DNA of 64,000 bases, taken from positions 2,733,001 through 2,797,000 of the forward strand of contig CP119312.1 of NCBI GenBank assembly GCA_029202405.1. Direction: 5' to 3'. Position 1 is the stretch's first letter. Each line of letters starts with the position of its first letter. The stretch is from Candidatus Devosia phytovorans. Lineage in GTDB: Bacteria > Pseudomonadota > Alphaproteobacteria > Rhizobiales > Devosiaceae. The position numbers and the translations under genes were made by a program. The notes under the pieces are model-generated. The model was not told where the DNA came from. It saw only the letters and a program-made list of their open reading frames with translations, and did not search any database. This document shows positions 1-9,500 of the stretch, piece after piece.

Positions 1-216
1 TACAAAGGCGAGATTTTCCTCAGTGGCGGAATCCCCTTTTAGAACATCAAGCGTCCCACACAGGTCTCCCTCTCCGCATAGCGAGAATGTGAAAGTAGTT
101 CCCCACTGATCAACAAATGTGCCGTTTGGATCAAGGGCCGCATCTTGTGCCGTCGCGGAAACCGAAAGTGCGCCACCTAGCATCACGACGGCCAGTGCAA
201 CCTGAAGACTTCTCAT
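1..216 (-). CDS. Secreted DUF2147-like protein, N-terminal part (runs off the window)
   Basis: The reading frame is open from the ATG at 216 to the window edge (72 codons, 3' end missing). It is too short for a routine ORF list, but a strong GGAGGAG ribosome site lies 5 nt upstream and a clear signal peptide follows (MRSLQVALAVVMLGGALSVSATAQ, cleaved after AxA). The mature part begins DPNGTFVDQWG and contains CGEGDLCGTL. This resembles the start of DUF2147 domains (Gly-x-Trp/Phe, then a CG..LCG motif). Known members are small periplasmic proteins of unknown function. The family call is inference from this short stretch. Confidence 0.65.
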   Translation of the reverse strand, partial: MRSLQVALAVVMLGGALSVSATAQDAALDPNGTFVDQWGTTFTFSLCGEGDLCGTLDVLKGDSATEENLAFV

Positions 217-477
217 AGTGCTCCTCCATTTGGATGGACTCGCCACGTTGGCGAGCGATCGGCGTGAACGCGGTGGCGGAGCACTGGTTGCAGCATCAAT
301 AAAACCCCGACGATGTCGACCGGCGATCTGCATGCGCACTGCAGCAAATGGCGGAAAATGCCGTTTGTGAAGCCCACATCACAACGTCATTTGATTGCTG
401 ATAAAGCCGAGCATCCCTGCGGCATTTTATCGAATTGTTGAACGCATGCTCAGCAAATCGTAGGGCAGTATTCCTCC

Positions 478-723
478 ATGAAGGAAAGAAGATCTGCCGA
501 AAGAATTCCTGTTGATCTCTGGGCCACCGTTGTTTCCGACGATGGGCTAACCCGCATGGCAGTCAACGTGCTCAACCAGACGCGTCAAGGTATCCGAATA
601 GCGCTGGATCCATTGCGTCCCTTACCAGCCTGCTTTTACATTCTGATGCCAGGCAATCTCATGCATCCAGTGCAAGTGATTTGGCGTGATGCTTTAGGCG
701 CGGGCATCCGGTTCATAGATTGA
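478..723 (+). CDS. Single-domain PilZ protein (putative c-di-GMP receptor)
   Basis: This is an 81-residue protein made of one PilZ domain. It opens with RRSAER, matching the RxxxR c-di-GMP-binding motif, and has a degenerate second motif, NQTRQG, where (D/N)xSxxG is usual. It ends in the normal final strand (GAGIRFID). Single-domain PilZ proteins bind c-di-GMP and act through protein contacts on motility or exopolysaccharide. The missing Ser in the second motif may weaken binding. The gene stands alone, 18 nt before a small hypothetical gene that may be cotranscribed. Many c-di-GMP enzymes lie further along this window. Confidence 0.75.
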   Translation: MKERRSAERIPVDLWATVVSDDGLTRMAVNVLNQTRQGIRIALDPLRPLPACFYILMPGNLMHPVQVIWRDALGAGIRFID

Positions 724-741
724 GGCAGTGACTACGGCGAA

Positions 742-1029
742 GTGATGAACGGGGCTTGGAACAACCGGATCGTCAAAATGTTGCGCTCCTCTGAGGAGAG
801 CGCCGTGGCTGAAGAATACCTAGTCACCAAATTAGAAGGCCGTTGGCATATTTGCTCAGCCGATGTGGTCATGGGCCCATATATCTCTCAATTCGCCGCC
901 GAAACTGCCGCTATCCTTGCCGCAAAGCAGGACTTCCGATTTGGCATTGCCGCCCGCGTGAAAGTTGTGACCGGCAGCGCGGTAGTAATCTTCGACAACC
1001 AGAGTCCGCCCAGCGGACATCTTCCCTGA
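742..1029 (+). CDS. Small hypothetical protein
   Basis: This 94-95 residue cytoplasmic protein could start at GTG 742 or ATG 745. It follows the PilZ gene by 18 nt on the same strand, so an operon is plausible. The centre (LVTKLEGRWHICSADVVMGP, then an Ala-rich helix) looks like a compact beta-alpha fold in the style of small DUF2188-type proteins, but I do not recognise a family. There are no membrane segments or signal peptide. The antisense ORFs here look like shadows. Confidence 0.45.
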   Translation: MMNGAWNNRIVKMLRSSEESAVAEEYLVTKLEGRWHICSADVVMGPYISQFAAETAAILAAKQDFRFGIAARVKVVTGSAVVIFDNQSPPSGHLP

Positions 1030-1391
1030 TCACAAGGTCCTGAGCAGAACCAGTAGCCTTTTCCCCTTGCAAGCGGTGCCCATGTGACATTGCCGCCAAG
1101 GCATCCACGGACCCTATCGCCGCTGATGATCAACCGGACCGATGCCTTAAACAGTGCTCAGGATGCCGACTAGCGCACGATGAACGTGACCGATTCTCAA
1201 AGCTGTTGAACTGCGTAGGCAGGGTTTGCAAACCTCCAAATCGCTGTCATCGTTCACAATTATTTGGTGCCATAATGGCAACATAGAATTGCCCAATTTG
1301 ATCGCAGTCAAAACGTGTAGAACTAAATTACGACAACCGACGTAACGTCTTCATACGATCAACGCATTTTGCACAACCCGATCGTCCGGAG
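1030..1391. other. Intergenic region upstream of the outer-membrane protein
   Basis: About 360 bp with no gene I can support. The second half (about 1230-1391) is AT-richer than the surroundings and presumably holds the promoter and 5' leader of the downstream outer-membrane protein. I could not pick a convincing -35/-10 pair. Confidence 0.4.
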
Positions 1392-1397
1392 ATGAGA

Positions 1398-2201
1398 ATG
1401 ATCCGCCTGACCGCTTTGTTGCTGGCAACTGCCGCAATCTCGACGCCTGCCCTAGCTGCAGACTTTTACGGCAATCAAACTGCCGCCGTTGACATGTACC
1501 AGGCCCCGGCCAGTGACTGGACCGGCTTTTACGTCGGTGGTTTTGCAGGCGGCGCCTTCAATCCGTCGTCTGCCGGCGTGATCGAAATCGACGAAGATCT
1601 CGATGGTGATTTCAGCGAACCTCTGGCTGGTCCGCTTGCCGCTGCCTTCGGCTCCAACTTCATCGGTTCTCACGACGGTGGTTTTCTGGGCGGTATCGAA
1701 GCCGGCTATGATCATCAGATGGGCCAGTTCGTCGTCGGTGGCGTGATCGACATCGGCTATGTCGATTTCCAGGATCGCCAGAGCGGTTTCTCCTCCACTC
1801 CCGCTTCCTACACCCAGGTTTCCGAACTTGGTTGGCTCGGCACGATCCGTGCACGTGGCGGTTATCTCGTGACCGAAGATGTTCTGGCTTATGTGCATGG
1901 TGGTCTGGCCATCGGTGACACAAGCTTCAGCTTCGAATCGACCAATCCGAATGGCGTGTCGCGCGGCGGCTCGTCCACATCGGTGGGCTTCCAGGTGGGT
2001 GCCGGTGTCGAAGCTAAAATCCAGGAGAACTGGTCGGTCGGCGTGGAATACGCTTACACAAATCTCGGCGATACCGATTTCACCACGCGCTTCGCCAATG
2101 GTCCGTTCGCCGGCGTCAACCCGGCCGGTGCTGACCTGCGTGGCTCGGATGACATGTTCGACTTCCACACCGTCAAGGCGACGCTGAAATACCGCTTCTA
2201 A
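1398..2201 (+). CDS. Omp25/Omp31-family outer-membrane beta-barrel protein
   Basis: The protein has a signal peptide (ending STPALA, then ADFYG), a linker, and an 8-stranded beta-barrel region rich in alternating Gly/aromatic strands (DWTGFYVGG, SEYLGWLGTIRAR-like and VGVEYAYTNLG segments). It ends with the BAM-recognised C-terminal Phe (VKATLKYRF). Length (about 267 aa) and pattern match the Omp25/Omp31/porin-like barrels abundant in Hyphomicrobiales outer membranes. An ATG at 1392 is also in frame, but GGAG sits directly against it. The ATG at 1398 has proper spacing, so I prefer 1398. The gene is monocistronic and closes with a strong terminator. Confidence 0.85.
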   Translation: MIRLTALLLATAAISTPALAADFYGNQTAAVDMYQAPASDWTGFYVGGFAGGAFNPSSAGVIEIDEDLDGDFSEPLAGPLAAAFGSNFIGSHDGGFLGGIEAGYDHQMGQFVVGGVIDIGYVDFQDRQSGFSSTPASYTQVSELGWLGTIRARGGYLVTEDVLAYVHGGLAIGDTSFSFESTNPNGVSRGGSSTSVGFQVGAGVEAKIQENWSVGVEYAYTNLGDTDFTTRFANGPFAGVNPAGADLRGSDDMFDFHTVKATLKYRF

Positions 2202-2228
2202 TTCTGGACCTCCAATCTCAGAAACAGA

Positions 2229-2259
2229 GGGCTCCGCAACGCGGGGCCCTTTTGTTTTT
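2229..2259 (+). terminator. Rho-independent terminator of the outer-membrane protein gene
   Basis: A 9-bp stem (GGGCTCCGC / GCGGGGCCC, one G-U type pair) with an AAC loop is followed by TTTTGTTTTT, 28 nt after the stop codon. Confidence 0.85.
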
Positions 2260-2287
2260 CGCGCGTGAACTCGCGCCACCGGTCCAG

Positions 2288-2319
2288 AAAAATGCCCCGA
2301 TCTGCGTCTGATCGGGGCA
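2288..2319 (-). terminator. Rho-independent terminator of the ferritin-like operon
   Basis: On the minus strand a perfect 10-bp stem (TGCCCCGATC / GATCGGGGCA, 7-nt loop) is followed by TTTTT. It lies 49 nt past the stop of the ferritin-like gene at 2368, back to back with the terminator of the convergent outer-membrane protein gene. Confidence 0.85.
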
Positions 2320-2367
2320 AGTTGGTCGAAATGGTGAGCGATCTCGTCGCTCTTGATGTCTTCTGGT

Positions 2368-3024
2368 TTACGCCAGGGACGGTGCCGCCGCGGCCAACAC
2401 AGCGCGTTTGCTAATGGGCTTGTCGAAGGCGCCGTCCCAACCGAACTTGAGGCCGCTGAGGCGGACCTCGGAGGCGTGGCGGGCCTCGACCGAGTGGATC
2501 TGCAGCGCCACTGTCAGCACCTCGCGTGAGCCCATGAGATTACCGGCCTGCCCCTTATAAGCAGCCACGCCCAGATCCTCGAAGGTCTGGCTCAGGGCCA
2601 GGAATGTGTCGAAGTTTTCCCAGACGTCGACATACTTGCCACCGGCAGTGAAATCGATACCAGGCGCTGCCACGGCCGCCGAGCCGAGTACGCCCTTGAG
2701 CAGTTTCACATGGGCTGTCTCGTGCTGTCCGATGGTACGGAACACACTGCGATATTTCGACGGGATGACCCCGGATTTGTTGCCTTGGTCGTAGAAGGCG
2801 GCTCCGAGGCATTCGAGCGTCAGCGCGAAATTGAGCGTATCAACGATCACCTGGGGCATGGACTGACCGAAAGCCTGGTGAGAAGCCAGTGCGAGCACTA
2901 GTGGTGCGCTGGTCATGATGCCTGCGGCCCTGGCATATCGGGTGAAGACGTCGCGGCGGCCCTGAACGATGGTATCCGCCAGTTCCGGCTCGATGGCTGA
3001 GAGAATGGTGTCTTGCTGTGTCAT
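2368..3024 (-). CDS. Ferritin-like (Ferritin_2 family) protein
   Basis: This 218-residue protein has the four-helix Ferritin_2 pattern: LECLGAAFY and HETAH in the first helix pair, then FEDLGVAAYKG and HSVEARHASE in the second. These supply the usual carboxylate/His di-metal ligand set (E, ExxH, E, ExxH). The stretch around residues 35-55 is hydrophobic but is not a clean signal peptide. Family members are poorly characterised and often linked to desiccation or oxidative stress. The start is 12 nt after the stop of a paralogous gene, so the two form an operon. Both end at the terminator at 2288-2319. Confidence 0.75.
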   Translation of the reverse strand: MTQQDTILSAIEPELADTIVQGRRDVFTRYARAAGIMTSAPLVLALASHQAFGQSMPQVIVDTLNFALTLECLGAAFYDQGNKSGVIPSKYRSVFRTIGQHETAHVKLLKGVLGSAAVAAPGIDFTAGGKYVDVWENFDTFLALSQTFEDLGVAAYKGQAGNLMGSREVLTVALQIHSVEARHASEVRLSGLKFGWDGAFDKPISKRAVLAAAAPSLA

Positions 3025-3036
3025 GATCTTCTCTAC

Positions 3037-3689
3037 TTATGGCAGGGTTGCAGCGGTGACGGGAGTTGCGATGAATGGCGCTGCAGCCTTGAGAACCTTG
3101 GGCAGCAGGGCAGCATCGAGCCCCTGATGGTCGACATTGCCGCGTCCGGCGGCCTCGGCGCTGAAGGGCTTGAGAAGATCGGCGATTGCCGCGGCATGGC
3201 GGGCCTCGATCGAAACGATCGATCCCGCTGCAATGAGATAGACCGGGTTGGAGATCAGCTGGCCGGCGCCATTGTAGCGGCAACACCCAGATTCTCGAAC
3301 ACGTCGGCCGTGCCCAGCACACTGGAGCGGCTTGAGAAGTCGACTGCGGAGAAATCTACTTCAAGCGCCGGAATTGCATTGCGACCAAGGGCGCCCTTGA
3401 GGAAGTCACGGTGGGCGATCTCGTGATGGCGAATTTGGGTCAAGATGCGCTGGTCATTGACCTGCATTTCACCAAATGGGGCTTCGAGAACCTGGGTGTA
3501 AAAAGCGGCCTCAAGCTGTTCGAGCGCATAGGCGTAGTTCAGGACGCCGACGTCTCCATCGCCAAGCTCGGCGGCTAGTGCTGCGGAAATACCAAAATTG
3601 GGCAGGAGGGAACCAGCAACTGCAATCGTGCCGGCGGCGCCGGTCCATTTAAGCAAGTTGCGTCGTGACAGGCGGGGCGACACGCTCAT
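3037..3689 (-). pseudogene. Tat-exported ferritin-like protein gene broken by a 1-base frameshift
   Basis: The ATG at 3689 opens a protein with a twin-arginine-type leader (SRRNLLKWTG, hydrophobic run, ALAAE) and the first ferritin-like helix pair (LEQLEAAFY, RHHEIAHRDFLKG). After FENLGVAA the frame stops early. Shifting by one base between 3276 and 3277 restores the expected YNGAGQLISNP and SIEARHAAAIADL and reads cleanly to a TAA at 3037, just before the next gene. The full product would be about 217 aa, the same size as its downstream paralogue. This is either a real inactivating deletion or a sequencing error. The tight operon spacing argues that the intact form is ancestral. Confidence 0.75.
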
Positions 3690-3726
3690 TATCGAAGTCT
3701 TCGTTTGCGGTCTTCTCGAAGCAGCT

Positions 3727-3752
3727 ACGGGTCTGGTTGGATCAAGTTTCCG
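3727..3752 (-). promoter_or_regulatory. Possible EcfG-type (general stress sigma) promoter of the ferritin-like operon
   Basis: On the minus strand GGAAA-N17-CGTA lies about 38 nt upstream of the ATG at 3689. The alphaproteobacterial EcfG consensus is GGAAC-N16/17-CGTT, so each box has one mismatch. This suits a stress-inducible ferritin-like operon, but the match is imperfect. Confidence 0.35.
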
Positions 3753-4065
3753 AATTTATAGACTATATTTTTGTTCTGTGAGTGAACTTTACTTGTCACG
3801 ATAAGTTTGCGCGTGAGATTAATTCTCGGGTCTGACAACGTCGTTGCTACAGGCGTGAAAGCCGCTGCGGTAGTCAGTCCTTGAACCCTCTCCGGACATT
3901 AAAAAGACCGGAGCGCTTTCGCGCTGCCGGGCATTGGGGACATCCGCCTCTGGCTAGATCTCCGGTGCAGACTGACGGGTCTACGGTGTCTTGAATGCTT
4001 GGCGCTCTCGGGGGTTCCAAAGGTTGTCAAATTTGCTCACGTCGGCTCCCAAGTCCATAGCATCG
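3753..4065. other. Intergenic region with a hairpin, no gene seen
   Basis: About 310 bp between the divergent stress operon and the end of the signalling block. It contains an imperfect hairpin near 3912-3940 (CCGG-AGCGC / GCGCT-GCCGG) without a T-tract on either strand. It could be a weak terminator for the minus-strand block ending at 4066 only if transcription ran well past the stop. I see no coding potential. Confidence 0.4.
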
Positions 4066-5127
4066 TCACGAGATCAGATTGACGAGAGGAGCCTCGATTA
4101 AAAGGACAAGTCCGTCCGGCTGCCAGTTCCTGTCCAGCCTTCCGCCTATCCCCTGCAAAGCAGCCCGTTCCAAAGTGGTGCCAAAACCCTCCCGTTGCGG
4201 GGTACCACCAGGCTCAAATCCCCGCTCCTCCCATTTCAACTGAAGCGTCTCATCTCGCGTCGACAGGTTGACCGTCAATACGCCGCCCTTTGGAGACAGC
4301 GCGCCATATTTGGCCGCATTCGTGGTCAGCTCGTGCAGAAGGAGGGCAAGTGACGTTAACGCCCTCCCCTTCAATGGTACGTCGGACCCAGACACCAGGA
4401 TTTCGGATCCCATGACCTGATGAGGCGCCAAAATGGCATGGAGTAGGCCCACCACCGTGGTGGCCGTTTCCATTGACTTGCTCGCATCCGTCAAATCTGG
4501 AAGTGTCAATTCATGAGCGCGCGCCAAGGAATGCATACGGCCCTGAAGATCGGACACGAGCTCCGCGACGCTGGTCGCGGGCCGAGCACTGAGGGAGATC
4601 AGCCCAGAGGTCAGGCTAAAAAGGTTCTTGATGCGGTGGTTGATCTCCCGGATCAGGATATCTTTAGCCTGTGTGGCCTCCCGCAAGGCCTCGGCCTGAG
4701 CACTTAGCTCATCGCGCTGCGCTGCAATTTGCTCGCGCTGAAGGTAAAGCTCGCAGAATACGTCGACCTTGCTGCGGATAATGTCTGGCTCTATCGGCTT
4801 CTGGATGAAGTCGACTGCTCCCGCTTCGTAGCCCCGGAAGCGCCGCTGTCCGTCAGAAGCCCCCGCAGTGACAAAAATGATCGGTATACGTCTCGTGCGT
4901 TCGTTTCCGCGCATCAGCTCGGCTAGCTCGAAGCCGTTCAAGCCGGGCATCTGAACATCGACTAGCGCCAACGCGAAGTCTCTGTCGAGTAATAGCTCCA
5001 AAGCCTGATCGCCAGATCTGGCCGTGACGATTTCAAGGTCTTGACGACGCAGCAGGGCTTCCAATGATAGAAGGTTTTCTTCGAGATCATCCACGAGCAG
5101 AAGCGGTGTTGGCTTGTTCGTAGTCAT
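4066..5127 (-). CDS. Receiver domain fused to HWE-family histidine kinase
   Basis: Residues 8-120 form a response-regulator receiver (LLLVDD, phospho-acceptor Asp in ALVDVQMPG, TAG, KP). A coiled-coil linker leads to an HWE-type kinase domain: EINHRIKNLFSLTSG with the phospho-accepting His, the N-box HELTTNAAKYG, and a WEE motif. The protein is cytoplasmic with no input domain of its own, so it probably receives phosphate or a protein signal from the large hybrid kinase upstream. It overlaps CheB by 4 nt (ATGA) and is the last gene of a hybrid kinase-CheR-CheB-kinase operon. HWE kinases of this type commonly feed the alphaproteobacterial general stress response. That link is inference. Confidence 0.85.
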   Translation of the reverse strand: MTTNKPTPLLLVDDLEENLLSLEALLRRQDLEIVTARSGDQALELLLDRDFALALVDVQMPGLNGFELAELMRGNERTRRIPIIFVTAGASDGQRRFRGYEAGAVDFIQKPIEPDIIRSKVDVFCELYLQREQIAAQRDELSAQAEALREATQAKDILIREINHRIKNLFSLTSGLISLSARPATSVAELVSDLQGRMHSLARAHELTLPDLTDASKSMETATTVVGLLHAILAPHQVMGSEILVSGSDVPLKGRALTSLALLLHELTTNAAKYGALSPKGGVLTVNLSTRDETLQLKWEERGFEPGGTPQREGFGTTLERAALQGIGGRLDRNWQPDGLVLLIEAPLVNLIS

Positions 5128-5690
5128 GCGATCCCTTCCAGATATTGGGCTATCCCAGTAAGCGACATGGCTTTAGCACTTGGCGACAGCCTCATCGCAG
5201 CCTCGGGCATCGCCGAGGCTTGGGCTTGGATAGGGTCCTGTACGATCCCAACGCCACCCGCCTGCATGACGGCTGATAGGCCAATGGCACCGTCGCTATT
5301 GGCGCCGGTCAGGATCACGCCGATTAGTCCTGACCCATATGCGTCCGCCGCGCTTTCGAACAGCACATCGATCGAAGGGCGCGAGTACATAACAGGTTCG
5401 TCGACGGAGAGGGAAAAGTGCCGGTCTGATTCAACCAGCAGATGATAGTCCGGCGGTGCGAAATAGACGACGCCACCCATTATGGCCTGCTTGTCATCCG
5501 CTTCCCGGACCAAGATACGGCACTTCGCCTGAAACAGCTCCGCCATCTCGCTGCGCCTGTCGGGGGGCAAATGGACGACCACGATCACCGGAAGGGCGTA
5601 TCCGGCCGTCAGCTTTGGCAGGATCGCAGAAAGTGCCTCAACGGCACCAGCGGATGCCCCGATGACTATGGCTTCCGGTCGCGTCGTCAT
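5124..5690 (-). CDS. Stand-alone CheB-type methylesterase domain
   Basis: The 188-aa protein consists only of the CheB catalytic domain. The triad is visible: Ser13 in GASAG, His40 in VVVHLP and Asp133 in TGANSDGA. There is no N-terminal receiver domain, which chemotaxis CheB proteins normally have for phosphorylation control, so activity must be set by partners or expression. Chemotaxis CheB removes methyl esters from receptor glutamates. Here there is no MCP or CheA/CheW, and the neighbouring CheR and hybrid kinase suggest a non-chemotactic methylation circuit. It overlaps the gene after it by 4 nt and CheR before it by 4 nt. Confidence 0.85.
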   Translation of the reverse strand: MTTRPEAIVIGASAGAVEALSAILPKLTAGYALPVIVVVHLPPDRRSEMAELFQAKCRILVREADDKQAIMGGVVYFAPPDYHLLVESDRHFSLSVDEPVMYSRPSIDVLFESAADAYGSGLIGVILTGANSDGAIGLSAVMQAGGVGIVQDPIQAQASAMPEAAMRLSPSAKAMSLTGIAQYLEGIA

Positions 5691-6529
5691 GCGTCCGCCC
5701 TCTTTTGATAAATCTTCTCCTCGCGAACGAAGTCAGCGAAACTGGCTCCCCGCGGGGAGAATCTGATGCTTTCCTTCGCCCCGAGGCCGAGGAAACCTTT
5801 TCGCGCTAAGGAATCGTCGAAGAGGCCGAGAGCCCTGTTTTGCAGGTCGCGGTCGAAATAGATCATCACGTTCCGGCATGAAATCAGATGCATCTCGGCA
5901 AAGACCGCGTCGGTGACTAGGCTGTGGTCCGAAAAAACAACATTGCTACGCAGCGACTTGTCGAACGCCACGCGGCCATAGGCTGCCTGATAGTAGTCCG
6001 ACAGCGAGGACTTGCCGCCAGATCGCCGGTGGTTCTCCGTGAAAAGTTGTATCCGGTCGAGGGGATAAATCCCGGCTTCTGCCGCTCCGAGCGCGCGGTG
6101 ATTGATGTCGGTCGCATAGAAAATAGTGCGGTCTTCCAGCCCTTCCTCGCGGAACAGGATGACCATGGAATAGAGTTCCTCGCCCTCGCTGCACCCGGCG
6201 ATCCAAATCTTAAGCGAAGGATAGGTTCGAAGATGCGGGACGACTTTCTCGCGGATTGCACGAAAGTAGCCCGGGTCCCGGAACATCTCGCTAACCTGAA
6301 CGGTGAGATAGCCGAGCAACGACGGGAGCATATCCGAGTTGTGCAACAGTGCGTCCTGCAGCGCAGAGATGGTGGGATAGCCTAGCTGGATGCGCGCCTG
6401 CCGCAGCCGTCGCTTGATCGATGCCGTGGCATAATTACGGAAGTCGTAGTGGTACTTGAGGAAGAGCGCCTCTAGCAGCAGCCGAATCTCTATGTCCTCG
6501 ACTTTCTCCGAAGGCAGTGCAGAAGTCAT
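5687..6529 (-). CDS. CheR-type SAM-dependent protein methyltransferase
   Basis: The product has the CheR N-terminal helical domain (RNYATASIKRRLRQ, VSEMFRDPGYF) and the SAM-binding domain with the IWIAGCSEGEELYS loop, FYATDIN and the HLISCRNVMIYFD segment. I place the start at ATG 6529 (280 aa, MTSALPSEK). This ATG overlaps the TGA of the upstream kinase as ATGA and gives the normal family length. A longer in-frame extension to 6616 is antisense-like noise. It would methylate glutamates on a receptor-like partner. The only candidate nearby is the hybrid kinase, whose long coiled coil is rich in Glu/Gln pairs. Confidence 0.85.
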   Translation of the reverse strand: MTSALPSEKVEDIEIRLLLEALFLKYHYDFRNYATASIKRRLRQARIQLGYPTISALQDALLHNSDMLPSLLGYLTVQVSEMFRDPGYFRAIREKVVPHLRTYPSLKIWIAGCSEGEELYSMVILFREEGLEDRTIFYATDINHRALGAAEAGIYPLDRIQLFTENHRRSGGKSSLSDYYQAAYGRVAFDKSLRSNVVFSDHSLVTDAVFAEMHLISCRNVMIYFDRDLQNRALGLFDDSLARKGFLGLGAKESIRFSPRGASFADFVREEKIYQKRADA

Positions 6530-9500
6530 TTGGGCATCCAGACGCGCACTAGGGACAAGAGCTTGTCGACGTCGAGGGGCTTGGCCATGTAGTCGTTGGC
6601 TCCGGCTTCTATGCACCGTTGCTGGTCGTCAGGCATGGCCTTGGCCGTCAGCGTGATAATGGGCAGCTTCTTCCATTTCGGATTTTTGCGGATCTCGCGC
6701 GCGGCGGTGAGACCGTCCATCACTGGCATCATGACATCCATGAGCACGAGGTCAATGCCGGAAAGTTCGTCGGCGGCCTGCAGCGTATCGAGCGCCTCCT
6801 TGCCATTGCGCGCGATCTGCACGATCGCTCCTCTAGGCTCGAGGATGTTTGTGAGGGCATAGACGTTCCTGACATCGTCCTCGACTATGAGGACGCGGCG
6901 GCCCTCCAGCAGGGAGTCGCGATGGCGGGCCTTGCGGATCATCCTCTGCTGTTCCTGCGGCAGTTCGGAAACCACCTGATGCAGGAAGAGACTAACCTCG
7001 TCGAGCAGCCGCTCGGGCGATTTCGCGCCCTTGATGATGATGGACCGTGAGTATCGACGCAGTCGCTGTTCGTCATCCGCAGACAGGTCCCGCCCAGTAT
7101 AGACTATGACCGGCGGGAAGGCGTAGGCCGATTCCTGGCTCAGGGTTTCCAGCAGCGAATACCCCGAGGCATCGGGCAGCGTGAGATCGAGGACCATACA
7201 GTCAAAGGTTTGGTCTCGCAGCAGCGCCAAGCATTCGGCAGCCGTGCTAGCAGTCACAGTCTGCACATCGGCCGATCCCAGGAGCTTGGCCACAGCGTCG
7301 CGCTGGATCGGATCGTCCTCGACCACCAGGATACGATGCATGGTTTGCGAGAGCCGTGCTTCAAGCTTTTGAAGCACACCGACCAGCTGCTCCCGTGTGA
7401 TCGGCTTGTTGGCGAAGCCGATTGCTCCCAAGGAATGAGCGGACTCCGTGTGATCGCCCGCCGACACGACATGGATCGGGATATGCCTGGTCTGCACGTC
7501 ATCCTTGAGGCGGTCGAGGACCGCCAGCCCGGACTGGTCGGGAAGACCGACGTCGAGGACGATGGCGCTCGGCATGATGGTTTTCGCCAGCCCAAGAGCC
7601 TCTTCGGCAGTCCCGGCGACGATCGACTGGAAGCCCATCTCGCGAGAAAGATCACGAACGATAGAAGCGAAGGTGCTGTCGTCCTCGATGACTAGCAGAA
7701 TCCGCTTGTCGCCGGTGAGGGAATCGCGATCGTCCGGCACCCGGACCATCGGTCGCGTTGCTGCGGGCGCGACAGGTGCGGCAGGCAAATTCGATGTCGC
7801 GGCGACAGGCAGGCCGAGGTCGCGCGGCGCAACCCTGACAGCGTCGTATTCCATCGGAAGGTTCACTGTGAAGACGCTGCCCTTCCCGGGTTCGCTGCGC
7901 AGCTCGAAGGTGCCGCCCAGGAGGCGCACCAACTGGCGGGAGATGGAAAGGCCCAGGCCGGTACCGCCGTACTTCCGGCTGATCGTGCCATCCGCCTGGT
8001 GAAAGGCTTCGAAGATACTCTGTTGCTGGTCCTTTGCGATGCCGATCCCCGTGTCGCTGACAGCGAAATTAAGCATCCGGTCGCTGCCGGGAGAAATGAC
8101 CAGCCGGACCTCTCCGGCCTCGGTGAACTTGATAGCGTTCGACAGCAGGTTTTTGAGAACCTGCTCGAGCCGCTGGGGGTCGGTGTCGACACTCGGCGGA
8201 CCGTCCAGGGAGATTTCCACCGCGAAGTCCAGCTTCTTATCCGCAGCCAGCGGATCGAAAGTCTGTCTAAGACTGTTCGCCAGCCGCTCCACCGACACCG
8301 CCTCCGGGCGTATCTCGACATGCCCCGCCTCGATCTTGGAAAGATCGAGGATGTCGTTGATCAGATTTAGTAGGTCGTTGCCGGAGGATTGGATGGTCTT
8401 GGCATACTTGACCTGCTCATCTGTCAGGTTGTCCTCCTGATTGTCGGCAAGCAGCTTAGCCAGGATCAGCGATGAGTTTAGAGGCGTGCGCAGTTCGTGG
8501 GACATATTAGCCAGGAAGTCCGACTTGTACTGGCTTGCCTGCTCGAGCTCCCGAGCCTTAAGTTCCACTGAGGCATTTACCTTTTCGAGGTCGTCTCGCT
8601 GCGTTTCGAGTTGCTGGGCCTGCTCCTCAAGCTGCGCATTGGTCTGTTCGAGCTCGACCTGCTGTTGCTCTAGGCGTACCTGAGATTCTTTGAGTGCACG
8701 ACTCTGCTCCTCCAGCTCCTCGTTGGATACCCGCAGTTCCTCGCTCTGCGTCTGCAGTTCTTCAGATTGACGCTGCGTTTCCTCGAGTAGGTTCTGCAGT
8801 TCGCCACGATAGGTCGCGGAACGTACGGCGATGGCAATCGCTTCGGAGGCGCGTTCGAGCAGGGCCATGACCGGCTCGTCGATCGGACGAAGAAAACCAA
8901 GCTCCACGACGGAATTGACGTTTTCGTCGATCTTGCCGGGCAGGATCGCGAGATGGCGCGGTTCGCCGGTGCCCAGAGCCGATCCAAAAGCGAGGTAACC
9001 CTGCGGGACGTCGCTGACAACGATCGGGCGGGCGTCGGCGGCAGCCTGACCAAGCAGACCTTCGCGGGGTCCGAAGGTGGCCGGCACCGCCACCCCAGAC
9101 GGCACCCCGTACAAACCGACGCGCAGGTATCGGTCGCCGTTACTAGCGAACACTGCGCCTGCTACCGCGCCGGTGTAACCGGCCAGGAATTCGAGGACAC
9201 TGGTGCCCAGTCGCTCCATCGGCTGGTCGCCCATGGTTGCCGCGGCCAGTCCCACCTCGCCCGACTGCAACCATTGCTCCCTGCGCTGGGACAATGTCGT
9301 CCGACGCATCAGGAAAGCGATGATGCCTGTGAGAAGAACGCCGAGCATCGCCGACAGCACGGCGCTCCAGACCGCGCGGTCATGTGCGATCTCCATATTG
9401 GCCAGGCGCTGCGTGCGGACCCGCCCCTCTTCCAGGGCCATGGCGGTGATCTGCGCGCGGATCGCGTCCATCTCGACTTTGCCGCGGTCGGAATTAACGA

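Noticed and set aside
6530..6616. Longer N-terminus for CheR
   Set aside because: It overlaps the last receiver of the hybrid kinase. The ATGA overlap at 6526-6529 and the family length favour 6529.
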